The notes beneath the pieces are model-generated. The model did not search any database. It was not told where the DNA came from and was given only the letters and a program-made list of their open reading frames with translations. A stretch of 64,000 bases of DNA, taken from assembly GCA_045658315.1 (NCBI GenBank), contig JAZOUV010000040.1:28438-92437 (forward strand). The letters are read 5' to 3'. Position 1 is the stretch's first letter; every line of letters begins with the position of its first letter. Origin of the DNA: RGIG1995 sp045658315. Its GTDB lineage: Bacteria > Bacillota > Clostridia > Oscillospirales > CAG-272. Both the position numbers and the translations under genes were made by a program. Shown here piece after piece: positions 33,245 through 40,794 of the stretch.

Positions 33245-33256
33245 GGGAGAAAATAT

Positions 33257-33282
33257 CCCCCGCCAAAATGCTGCGGCGGGGG
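33257..33282 (-). terminator. GC-rich hairpin after nrdD
   Basis: CCCCCGCC / GGCGGGGG 8-bp stem 15 bases past the nrdD stop. It lacks a good T-run, so it may be a leaky terminator or an mRNA 3'-end stabiliser just before the nrdG promoter. Confidence 0.55.
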
Positions 33283-33297
33283 AATACAAATTCTATA

Positions 33298-35373
33298 TTA
33301 GATAACGAATTTCTTTCTAATCATATATTCTTCTCTCTTACCCTTGTTGTAGTTCTGAACGGGGCGGAGATAGCCAACAACTCTTGACCAAACCTCTGCG
33401 TCCTGTCCACACTCGGGGCAGTTAAAGTGTTCACCCACGATATAACCGTGATCGGGGCAAATAGAGAACGTAGGAGTAATAGAAATATAGGGCATCTTAT
33501 ATCTATCAAATACATTCTTGATAAGGTCCTTACATACCTGAATATCTTCAATACGCTCTCCGATATAGAGGTGGTAAACAGTACCGCCCGTATAGAGAGA
33601 CTGAAGCTCGTCCTGAAGCTCCATACACTCAAATATATCGTCTGTATATGCAACGGGAAGCTGACTGGAGTTTGTATAGAAGGGCTCTTCCTGACCTGCT
33701 TGAATAATATCGGGATACATATCGTGATCAAGCTTTGCAAGACGGTATGTTGTACCCTCAGCAGGTGTAGCTTCGAGGTTGTAGGAATGGCCTGTCTCTT
33801 CCTGGAACTGACTCATAAGCTCACGGAGATAATTCATAACTTCAATCGAGAAATTCTTACCCTCTTCAGAACCGATATCAACACCGAGGAAGTTCAGACA
33901 GCATTCGTTCATACCTACCAAGCCTATCGTATTGAAGTGGTTTGTCCAGTATTCGCCTGTACGCTCCTTGATATTTCTAAGGTAATAGGTTGAATAAGGA
34001 TACAAGCCCTTTTCGGACTGATGTTCAATAATCTTTCTCTTTATTTCAAGAGATGTCTTACCGATTCTTGCAATATTTTCAAGTCTTTCAAAGAACTCTT
34101 CTCTGGTCTTGCTGAGATAACCGATTCTGGGCATATTAATGGTGTAAACACCGATAGAGCCCGTCATCGGATTTGAACCAAAGAGACCGCCGCCTCTCTT
34201 GCGGAGCTCTCTCTTGTCAAGTCTCAAACGGCAGCACATAGATACTGCGTCTTCGGGGGAAAGGTCAGAGTTTACGTAGTTTGCAAAATAGGGAATACCA
34301 TACTTGCAGGTAATCTTCATAAACTCGTCAACAACGGGGCTGTCCCACTCAAAGTCTTTTGTAATATTAATTGTAGGAATAGGGAATGTAAATACTCTTC
34401 CCTTTGCATCGCCTTCAAGCATTACAGCACAGAACGCCTTGTTGAATATATCCATCTGTTCCTGGAAGTCGCCGTAAACCTTATCCTTGTATTCACCGTG
34501 AATAATAACGGGTTCGTTCTTCAATGTGTTTGGAACCTTTACGTCGAAAGTAAGGTTTGAAAAAGGACACTGGAAGCCGACACGGGTAGGTACGTTTATA
34601 TTAAATACAAACTCCTGAATACACTGCTTAACTTGTTCGTAGGTAAGATTATCGTAGTAAATAAACGGAGCACAATATGTATCAATAGAGCTCCAAGCCT
34701 GAGCACCTGCAGTTTCGCCCTGAGTCGTAAACGTTGAGTTGACTATCTGTCCGAGGAAAGAACGAAGATGACCCGCAGGCTTACTCTCGACCTTGCCGCC
34801 GACACCGCCGAAGCCGTCCATAAGAAGCTGTCTCAGATCCCAACCTGCACAGTAAGGACCGAAGAAACCGAGGTCATGAATGTGGGCATCGCCGCTTTCG
34901 TGAGCCTTTCTTACGTCTTCGGGATATACTTCATACAGCCAATACTTCTTTGTAAACGCTTCTCTTACGTAATTGTTAAGACCGTTGACCGATCTCTGCA
35001 TATTCGCATTTTCTTTGATAGACCAGTCCTTGTCGCCAAGGTAATTACCGAACATATCAATAGTAGCACCAATAAGAGAATCAATCTCTCTTGCCTGCTT
35101 TCTCTTCTGACGGTAAAGAATATAAGCCTTCGCTACAGCCGCATAACCGTTTTCGATAAGCACCTGCTCAACGATATCCTGCACTCCTTCAACGTCGGGT
35201 GTTAAATCCTTGTATTTTTCTTCCGCCTTTTCAACTACCATCGTAGTAAGACGGCTTGCGTTGTATTCGGAGTCGTACTCGCACGCGGTAAACGCATTAC
35301 GGATTGCTTTCGTAATCTTTATCTCATCAAAAAGCTCGACTCTTCCGTCTCTTTTTACTATGTGTGTAAACAT
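33298..35373 (-). CDS. nrdD: Anaerobic (class III) ribonucleoside-triphosphate reductase
   Basis: Oxygen-sensitive glycyl-radical enzyme that reduces NTPs to dNTPs. About 691 residues: N-terminal ATP-cone (MFTHIVKRDGRVELFDEIKI), a long barrel domain with DAHIHDLGFFGPYCAGWDL and CCRLRLD, and the C-terminal CPDHGYIVGEHFNCPECG zinc site followed by the glycyl-radical motif RVVGYLRPVQNYNKGK. The start at 35373 is fixed by GAGGGGGA. An earlier in-frame ATG at 35418 overlaps the promoter's -10 box, so it cannot be used from it. Repressed by NrdR, by the two boxes upstream. Confidence 0.97.
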   Translation of the reverse strand: MFTHIVKRDGRVELFDEIKITKAIRNAFTACEYDSEYNASRLTTMVVEKAEEKYKDLTPDVEGVQDIVEQVLIENGYAAVAKAYILYRQKRKQAREIDSLIGATIDMFGNYLGDKDWSIKENANMQRSVNGLNNYVREAFTKKYWLYEVYPEDVRKAHESGDAHIHDLGFFGPYCAGWDLRQLLMDGFGGVGGKVESKPAGHLRSFLGQIVNSTFTTQGETAGAQAWSSIDTYCAPFIYYDNLTYEQVKQCIQEFVFNINVPTRVGFQCPFSNLTFDVKVPNTLKNEPVIIHGEYKDKVYGDFQEQMDIFNKAFCAVMLEGDAKGRVFTFPIPTINITKDFEWDSPVVDEFMKITCKYGIPYFANYVNSDLSPEDAVSMCCRLRLDKRELRKRGGGLFGSNPMTGSIGVYTINMPRIGYLSKTREEFFERLENIARIGKTSLEIKRKIIEHQSEKGLYPYSTYYLRNIKERTGEYWTNHFNTIGLVGMNECCLNFLGVDIGSEEGKNFSIEVMNYLRELMSQFQEETGHSYNLEATPAEGTTYRLAKLDHDMYPDIIQAGQEEPFYTNSSQLPVAYTDDIFECMELQDELQSLYTGGTVYHLYIGERIEDIQVCKDLIKNVFDRYKMPYISITPTFSICPDHGYIVGEHFNCPECGQDAEVWSRVVGYLRPVQNYNKGKREEYMIRKKFVI

Positions 35374-35416
35374 TTTTTCCCCCTCTGATTTTAGTCTATT
35401 TTTAGTGATTGTACTC

Positions 35417-35446
35417 ATTATAACACAACACCAAATATTGTGTCAA
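35417..35446 (-). promoter_or_regulatory. nrdD promoter
   Basis: Minus strand perfect TTGACA (35441-35446) and perfect TATAAT (35417-35422) with an 18-base spacer. NrdR box 1 fills the spacer and touches the -35. Confidence 0.85.
35428..35443. promoter_or_regulatory. NrdR box 1 (promoter-proximal)
   Basis: ACACCAAATATTGTGT, a 16-base near-palindrome matching the NrdR consensus of the acaCwATATwTwGTGt type. It overlaps the -35 and spacer of the nrdD promoter. Confidence 0.8.
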
Positions 35447-35458
35447 TACCCTTTTGCA

Positions 35459-35474
35459 ACACAATATATTGTAT
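35459..35474. promoter_or_regulatory. NrdR box 2 (distal)
   Basis: ACACAATATATTGTAT, very close to the NrdR consensus. Its start is 31 bases from box 1, three helical turns, which is the spacing known for paired NrdR boxes. Confidence 0.82.
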
Positions 35475-35644
35475 GTATCATCTTTTTAGCGTTATCCTCC
35501 CCTCTCTCACTCTCCCACTGTGAAAAGCTTTATTTTATGCCAAAAAATAAGGTTTTTCATTCCCTTTTTCGACACTTTTTTTACCCCTCAAGAACAGTCC
35601 CCCACAATATGTAGGTCGATAAAAAATTTTAGTTTTTATTTTTG

Positions 35645-35673
35645 TTGATTTTCACCATACCGTATGATATAAT
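35645..35673 (+). promoter_or_regulatory. Promoter of the Dabb-domain gene
   Basis: TTGATT (35645-35650), 17-base spacer, TATAAT (35668-35673). The start codon follows 34 bases on. Confidence 0.75.
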
Positions 35674-35706
35674 TATGTAACAAATTAATTTTAGCGAGGT
35701 AAAAAT

Positions 35707-36009
35707 ATGATCAAACATATTGTAATGTGGAAATTTAAAGAAGCGGCCGAAGGCAGAACAAAGCTGCAAAATATGGAGCTGGTCAGAGAAAGACTTTACG
35801 CCCTTGTGCCCCTCGTTCCCGAAATTAAAAAAATGGAAATAGGTTTCGATTTCGGTCAAACTTCCATGTCCTACGATATGATGCTTTACACAGAATTTGA
35901 AACCAAAGAAGCTCTCAACGTTTACGCTGTTGACAGCGAACACGCAAAGGTTAAAAAAATCGTTGCCGCAACAACCGAGGCACGTGTCGTTCTCGACTAC
36001 GAAATCTAA
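35707..36009 (+). CDS. Dabb family protein (stress-responsive A/B barrel domain)
   Basis: A 100-residue single-domain protein of the dimeric alpha/beta-barrel family: it starts MIKHIVMWKFKE, has a helix with LVPEIKKMEIG, then MMLYTEFETKEALNVYAVDSEH and ends ARVVLDYE. Members are dimers of diverse or unknown role; the plant homologues are stress-induced and some bacterial ones are monooxygenase-like. No catalytic residues can be assigned. It has its own promoter and is followed by a CPBP protease gene. Confidence 0.87.
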   Translation: MIKHIVMWKFKEAAEGRTKLQNMELVRERLYALVPLVPEIKKMEIGFDFGQTSMSYDMMLYTEFETKEALNVYAVDSEHAKVKKIVAATTEARVVLDYEI

Positions 36010-36116
36010 ATTTTCTTTCTATAATAATAAGACAAAAAAAGGGGGAATGAGTTATCAATTCTACAGATACCAAAATAATATACAAAAAAACAATTGATGC
36101 TGTTTCCCTCGGTCTT

Positions 36117-36992
36117 TTGTTTCATATAGCTTTATCACAACTAACACCCAATTTTATTAAAGCAATATCAGCCCTTTTAAGTAAAGTCGGTTTTAGTGAA
36201 AACTCGGTAGCTTTTGCGAACATCTGTACGTGTGTGGATATTATACTTTATTTAATGATATTTCTTCTCCCCGCATTTTTTATTTTCAGATATACCGAGA
36301 AAACAAGTTGCAATATCAGCTTTAAATTCGTTTTTCCGAAAAAATTTATTTTGCTCGGCATAACGGCGATAGGCTGTATATCGGTAGGTGCAAATATCAC
36401 AAATATTATACAGCTTCTTTTTAATAAAATAGGTATAGGTTTTATTAGATATTCGCCCGATATCCCGCACCATTTTGGCGGGCTGGTCTTGCTATTCGTC
36501 TCGTCTGCAGTCGTACCGGCTATAGTCGAAGAGATACTGTTCCGCAAAGTCATTCTTGAAAGGCTTATTCCCTTCGGGAAGTCTTTTGCAATCATATTGA
36601 CTTCACTCCTTTTTTCGCTTATGCATACAAACGTTTCACAGTTTTTGTATGCCTTTACGGGTGGGTTATTTTTAGGCTATATAGCCCTAAAATGCAACTC
36701 CGTAATTCCCGCTATCATAATCCACTTTTCAAACAACTGCTTATCTTTAATTTATCTTATAATAAGCGAATTTGCAGACGGAAAGGCTATAAGTACAGCA
36801 ATTTTTCTTTTTGATATTACACTGGGCGTATTGGGAATAGTATCGTTGTATTTTATACTCAAAAAACATAAACAAAACATTGTAAAGGATATTTCCGATT
36901 CGTTTTCTCTACAAAAAACTTTTAACGTTTTCCTTTTAGGGTATATTATTTACTGTCTGTTTTTATCGGCAAGGTGGATGTATTTTATATGA
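36117..36992 (+). CDS. CPBP family intramembrane metalloprotease (start uncertain)
   Basis: A polytopic protein with the CPBP/Abi (CAAX-protease-like) motifs: VEEILFRKVI (EExxxR), FSLMHTN (FxxxH) and IIHFSNN (HxxxN), about eight membrane helices. Bacterial members act in prenyl-protein processing-like cleavage, bacteriocin immunity or unknown roles. The coordinates use the first usable start, TTG 36117. The reading frame is open from 36051, and a strong GGGGG ribosome site (36041-36045) sits 8 bases before an in-frame ATC at 36054. The only ATG there (36047) is out of frame. Its last codons overlap the tadA start (ATGA). Confidence 0.8.
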   Translation: MFHIALSQLTPNFIKAISALLSKVGFSENSVAFANICTCVDIILYLMIFLLPAFFIFRYTEKTSCNISFKFVFPKKFILLGITAIGCISVGANITNIIQLLFNKIGIGFIRYSPDIPHHFGGLVLLFVSSAVVPAIVEEILFRKVILERLIPFGKSFAIILTSLLFSLMHTNVSQFLYAFTGGLFLGYIALKCNSVIPAIIIHFSNNCLSLIYLIISEFADGKAISTAIFLFDITLGVLGIVSLYFILKKHKQNIVKDISDSFSLQKTFNVFLLGYIIYCLFLSARWMYFI

Positions 36993-37459
36993 ATGATTGT
37001 ATTATAAAAAACGATGAATATTTTATGAGCCTTGCGATTGAAGAGGCGAAAAAGGCGGCAGATTTAGGTGAAGTTCCTGTAGGTGCCGTCGTTGTTTGCG
37101 ATGGCGAAGTTGTATCAAAAGCATTTAACACAAGAGAAACAGGCAAAAATGCTCTTCACCACGCAGAAATAAAAGCCATTGACCTAGCTTGCAAAACACT
37201 TCACGGCTGGCGGTTGCATAAATGCGACCTATATGTTACTCTTGAACCGTGCCCTATGTGTGCGGGAGCTATTGTCAACGCAAGAATAAAAAGGGTTATA
37301 TACGGTGCTTCCGATAACAAGGCGGGAGCTTTCGGCTCAGTATTTAATTTGAACGATATGCCACTGAACCATAAACCTGAAATAATTTCAAATGTCTGCA
37401 AGGATGAGTGTGCAAAGCTACTCTCCGACTTTTTTGCGGAATTACGTAAAAGAAAGTAG
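36989..37459 (+). CDS. tadA: tRNA adenosine(34) deaminase
   Basis: Converts A34 to inosine at the wobble position of arginine tRNA. The 156-residue deaminase has the zinc site HAE (in NALHHAEIKAI) and PCPMCAGAI, then the ARIKRVIYGASDNKAGA block. The start at ATG 36989 overlaps the TGA of the CPBP gene, and AAGGTGG is 11 bases upstream. An earlier GTG at 36974 lies within that site. The segment MNDCIIKNDEYFMSLAIEEAKKA fits the usual N-terminus. Confidence 0.95.
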   Translation: MNDCIIKNDEYFMSLAIEEAKKAADLGEVPVGAVVVCDGEVVSKAFNTRETGKNALHHAEIKAIDLACKTLHGWRLHKCDLYVTLEPCPMCAGAIVNARIKRVIYGASDNKAGAFGSVFNLNDMPLNHKPEIISNVCKDECAKLLSDFFAELRKRK

Positions 37460-37476
37460 TTTTTTCGGTAGGTATA

Positions 37477-38157
37477 ATGGAAGATATAAAAATATTATAT
37501 GAAGACAAACATATAACCGTATGCGTAAAACCGCCGCTTGTTTTATCTCAACAAGATGAAAAACGCTCTGACGATATGGTTTCGCTGTTAAGCAAACAAA
37601 CAAAGGTTCAACACAAATGCGTTCACCGTCTTGATTTCGGTGTTGGCGGTACAATGGTCTATGCCAAAAACGACACCTCGGCTGCAAAATTATCTTGCTC
37701 TATTCAGAACGGAAGCTTTGAAAAAGAATATCTGGCGGTAATACACGGCGTTCCTCAAGAAAAAAGCGGAATATATAAAGACCTGCTTTTTAAAGACTCA
37801 AGAAAAAACAAAAGCTTTGTCGTTGACAGAATCAGAAAAGGTGTCAAAGAGGCAATTCTCGAATACAGAGTTCTTGATACTAAGAAAACGGAAAAAGGTA
37901 TACTGTCGCTCATTAGGATAAAACTCCATACAGGCAGAACACATCAGATACGAGTACAGTTTGCTTCCCGAAAAACTCCGCTTTACGGCGACGGTAAATA
38001 CGGAAGCTCAACGAATGAAAAGATTACTGCCCTTTGGTCATATAAAACCACATTTCCGCATCCGTTGACAAAAAGAGAAGTATTGTTTAAAAGCCTTCCC
38101 GACACCGACTTCCCTTGGAATACATTTGATATTGAAGAATTGTTGAAGAAAAAATAA
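37477..38157 (+). CDS. RluA family pseudouridine synthase
   Basis: Turns uridine into pseudouridine in rRNA or tRNA. The 226-residue catalytic domain, without an S4 domain, shows ILYEDKHITVCVKPPLV, the active-site HRLD (in CVHRLDFGVGGTMVYAK) with the catalytic Asp, KEYLAV, and RTHQIRVQFA near residue 155. The target base cannot be told from this short form (RluA/TruC-like). It follows tadA by 17 bases and ends before an inverted repeat that may end the transcript. Confidence 0.9.
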   Translation: MEDIKILYEDKHITVCVKPPLVLSQQDEKRSDDMVSLLSKQTKVQHKCVHRLDFGVGGTMVYAKNDTSAAKLSCSIQNGSFEKEYLAVIHGVPQEKSGIYKDLLFKDSRKNKSFVVDRIRKGVKEAILEYRVLDTKKTEKGILSLIRIKLHTGRTHQIRVQFASRKTPLYGDGKYGSSTNEKITALWSYKTTFPHPLTKREVLFKSLPDTDFPWNTFDIEELLKKK

Positions 38158-38181
38158 ATATCATAAAAACCGCTTCCCCCT

Positions 38182-38291
38182 CAAAAGAAGACGGATCTGT
38201 CGATATTTTTTGCTCAAGCAAAAAATATGACCTTTTCAAAAAAAATAATATCGACTGATTTTTTCGGCGGATTTTATATCCGCCTCTTTTG
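38182..38291. repeat. Long inverted repeat with nested hairpins
   Basis: Left arm from 38182 (CAAAAGAAGACGGATCTG then TCGATATT). Right arm 38247-38291 (AATATCGACTGAT ... ATCCGCCTCTTTTG), which holds an extra GGCGGAT/ATCCGCC hairpin. The loop contains ATATTTTTTGCT / AGCAAAAAATAT. It may end the rluA-like transcript. Few features otherwise fill the 38.2-38.4 kb gap. Confidence 0.6.
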
Positions 38292-38371
38292 GTAAACAAA
38301 GGATCGAGGTACAGACCAATATCTCCAAGTTCTTTGCTAAGCTTTCTCCGAAAGAAATCGTCAAAAAAGTA

Positions 38372-38401
38372 TAGACAAACTATGGAAGCGTAAATTATAA
38401 T
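38372..38401 (+). promoter_or_regulatory. Promoter of the M24 peptidase gene
   Basis: TAGACA (38372-38377), 18-base spacer, TATAAT (38396-38401). Confidence 0.65.
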
Positions 38402-38431
38402 TAAATAAGACCACTTGAAAGGATTTATATT

Positions 38432-39493
38432 ATGAATAGATGCCAAAAACTTATTTCGGCTATAGGTAACAAAGCCGACGGTATGCTCGTTTCGTCGGAA
38501 GTTAATCAGTTGTATCTGACCGGCTTCGAGTTTTCAGACGGTTATGTGCTTGTTACGAAGAAAAAATCATATATACTGACCGATTTCAGATATATTGAGG
38601 CGGCAAAAAAAGAAGCTGACAAGGTATTTGAAGTTATAATAGCCGAAAAAGATACACTAAAGAAATTGCTTGAAGAAAACAACGTCAGCCGTCTGATTTT
38701 TGAAGACGGAAGAATGACCTGCTCTATGCTTGAAAAGCTGAAAAACGCATATACGGATATTGAGTTTACCCCCGGCGGAAGCATTATTGAAGAATTGAGA
38801 GAATATAAGGGGGATATTGAACTCGAATATATTACAAAAGCTCAAAGAATAGCCGAAAAGTCTTTACAAACGTTGTTAGATACTTTTGACAGAAATATGA
38901 CCGAGCGTGAGCTTGCGGCATATCTTGAATATCTTATGAAGAAAAACGGTGCCGAGGGAATATCATTCTCAACAATTGCCGTATCGGGTAAAGCCTCCTC
39001 CCTGCCACACGGAGTACCGCGTAATGTTAAGCTTGAAAACGGTTTTTTTACAATTGATTTCGGTGCGGTTTATAAAGGATATCACTCGGATATGACAAGA
39101 ACGTATTGTATAGGAAAAGCAGACGACGAAATGAAAAAAGTTTATAATACCGTTCTTGAAGCACAGACTAAGGCTATCGATGCAATATTTTCCGGAGAGA
39201 GAAACTGTATTTTGATAGATAAAACTGCAAGAGACCACATATACAAAAACGGTTATGAGAACTGTTTCGGACACGGACTCGGACACGGTGTTGGACTTGA
39301 GATACACGAAGCCCCGAGACTTTCCCCCATGGCAGATAAGAAAAAAATGCTCAAAACAGGTGATGTTGTAACGGTTGAACCGGGTATTTATCTTGAAAAC
39401 AAATACGGCGTTAGAATAGAAGATATGATCTATATAGGGAAAGATACCGCTTTTAACCTTACGAATATGGAAAAAAAGCTTACAGAATTATGA
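38432..39493 (+). CDS. M24 family Xaa-Pro aminopeptidase/dipeptidase
   Basis: Dinuclear metallopeptidase that releases residues next to proline. The 353-residue protein has an N-terminal creatinase-like domain (residues 1-125) and the pita-bread catalytic domain. All five ligands are visible: Asp in IDFGAVYKGYHSD (two), His in GHGLGHGVG, Glu in VTVEPGI and Glu in VRIEDM. It sits directly before efp, a neighbourhood common in Firmicutes, and starts after a GAAAGGA site. Confidence 0.93.
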   Translation: MNRCQKLISAIGNKADGMLVSSEVNQLYLTGFEFSDGYVLVTKKKSYILTDFRYIEAAKKEADKVFEVIIAEKDTLKKLLEENNVSRLIFEDGRMTCSMLEKLKNAYTDIEFTPGGSIIEELREYKGDIELEYITKAQRIAEKSLQTLLDTFDRNMTERELAAYLEYLMKKNGAEGISFSTIAVSGKASSLPHGVPRNVKLENGFFTIDFGAVYKGYHSDMTRTYCIGKADDEMKKVYNTVLEAQTKAIDAIFSGERNCILIDKTARDHIYKNGYENCFGHGLGHGVGLEIHEAPRLSPMADKKKMLKTGDVVTVEPGIYLENKYGVRIEDMIYIGKDTAFNLTNMEKKLTEL

Positions 39494-39521
39494 AAATAAG
39501 GGATTTTTCGTCAAAAACCCC

Positions 39522-39550
39522 TTGAAAAAATATTTATTCTAGTGTACAAT
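39522..39550 (+). promoter_or_regulatory. efp promoter
   Basis: TTGAAA (39522-39527), 17-base spacer, TACAAT (39545-39550). A weak AAGGG-TTTTT / AAAAA-CCCTT hairpin just upstream (39497-39524) may end the peptidase transcript. Confidence 0.7.
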
Positions 39551-39598
39551 GTATTAGATATTTATATTTTGACCTAAAATATATGGAGGATAAACAAA

Positions 39599-40162
39599 AT
39601 GGTAGTAGCAGGCGATTTTAAAAACGGCATTACATTTGAAATGGACGGCAACGTTTTTCAGGTTGTTGAATTTCAGCACGTAAAACCCGGTAAAGGAGCA
39701 GCATTCGTAAGAACCAAACTTAAGAACGTTATCACAGGTGCTGTAATTGAAAAAACATTCAGCCCTACAGATAAATACGAAAACGCTTATGTTGAACGCA
39801 AGGATATGCAGTATCTTTACAACGACGGCGAGCTTTATTACTTCATGGACCTCGAGTCCTTTGAACAGCTTCCTCTTGAAGCAAGCAAGCTCGGTGATAA
39901 CTTTAAGTTTGTAAAAGAAGAAATGCTCTGCAAGATTATTTCTTACAAGGGCAACGTATTCGGTGTAGAGCCCCCCATGTTCGTTGAATTGGAAGTAACC
40001 GACACAGAACCGGGCTTCAAGGGAGATACAGCTACAGGTGCATCTAAGCCCGCAACTCTTGAAACAGGTGCACAGATTAAGGTTCCCCTTTTCATCAACA
40101 TCGGCGATGTTCTTAAGATCGACACCAGAACAGGCGAATACCTCGAAAGAGCAAAACAGTAA
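39599..40162 (+). CDS. efp: Elongation factor P
   Basis: Frees ribosomes stalled on polyproline stretches by entering the E site. The 187-residue protein has the three beta-barrel layout, the KOW-like N-terminus with HVKPGKGAAFVRTKL holding Lys32 at the tip that reaches the peptidyl centre, and the C-terminal TGARVKVP-like block here TGAQIKVPLFINIGD. No beta-lysylation genes are in the window, so the modification state is unknown. Its ATG follows GGAGG by 9 bases. Confidence 0.98.
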   Translation: MVVAGDFKNGITFEMDGNVFQVVEFQHVKPGKGAAFVRTKLKNVITGAVIEKTFSPTDKYENAYVERKDMQYLYNDGELYYFMDLESFEQLPLEASKLGDNFKFVKEEMLCKIISYKGNVFGVEPPMFVELEVTDTEPGFKGDTATGASKPATLETGAQIKVPLFINIGDVLKIDTRTGEYLERAKQ

Positions 40163-40189
40163 TTTTTATAAAAATAAGGAGTACTGACT

Positions 40190-40597
40190 ATGATGATGAC
40201 AATTACCGAAAAGATCGCAAACCTTAAGGGCTATCTTGAAGGCGTACAGCTCGATGAAAACAAGGCTGAAACAAAGGTTATTGCAAAGATCGTTGATATT
40301 CTTGAAGATATGGCTCTTGAAATTGAAGAGATGGAAGAACAAGTTGACACACTCAACGACTATGCAGAAGAGCTCGACGAAGATCTTGGCGATGTTGAAG
40401 ATTACCTCTTCGGCGATGACGAATGCGATTGCTGTGATGATGACGAATGCGATTGCTGTGATTGTTGCGACGAAGATTTCTTTGAAGTTGAATGTCCCAA
40501 GTGCGGCGAAGTTATCTGCCTCGACGAAGACTTTGATGCAGACGAGGTTATCTGCCCCGCATGCAACGAGACGATTCCTCTCGAAGACGAAGAATAA
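40190..40597 (+). CDS. CD1247-type acidic, Cys-rich protein
   Basis: A 135-residue acidic protein. Residues 1-65 are helical and match the CD1247 N-terminal domain seen in Clostridia next to efp (ITEKIANLKGYLEGV). A block of Asp/Cys dipeptides follows (DDECDCCDDDECDCC and CDCCDED), then a C-terminal zinc-ribbon-like CPKCGE...VICPACNETI with CxxC pairs about 20 residues apart. Biochemical role unknown; metal binding is likely from the cysteines. AAGGAG lies 8 bases before the first ATG of three. It shares the efp transcript. Confidence 0.85.
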   Translation: MMMTITEKIANLKGYLEGVQLDENKAETKVIAKIVDILEDMALEIEEMEEQVDTLNDYAEELDEDLGDVEDYLFGDDECDCCDDDECDCCDCCDEDFFEVECPKCGEVICLDEDFDADEVICPACNETIPLEDEE

Positions 40598-40612
40598 AAA
40601 AGCATAATTTTT

Positions 40613-40641
40613 ATCCCCGTCAACTACGACGGGGTTTTTTT
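40613..40641 (+). terminator. Terminator after the efp operon
   Basis: CCCCGTC-aactac-GACGGGG followed by TTTTTTT. Confidence 0.9.
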
Positions 40642-40714
40642 GTAGAAATTTTCACAAAAACTTTTTTCGTCATAATCCCATATTTTTACAGACATTTTTT
40701 TACACTATTCTCCG

Positions 40715-40743
40715 TTGACAAAAGTGGCAAAAAGTATTATAAT
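40715..40743 (+). promoter_or_regulatory. Consensus promoter of the DUF3048 gene
   Basis: Perfect TTGACA (40715-40720), 17-base spacer, perfect TATAAT (40738-40743). Confidence 0.85.
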
Positions 40744-40794
40744 TTCCATATGGACGTTTAAATCGGAACAACAAAAACGAAAGCAGGTAATATT

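Noticed and set aside
33185..33256. NrdR box on the nrdG promoter
   Set aside because: No 16-base ACAC...GTGT-type palindrome is present, only AT-rich sequence.
38087..38446. 119-residue minus-strand frame over the rluA-like end, the inverted repeat and the peptidase start
   Set aside because: It has a protein-like stretch (FFRRKLSKELGDIGLYLDP), but no start signal, and it overlaps both neighbouring genes and a repeat. It may be a relic, so it is reported as a finding, not a gene.
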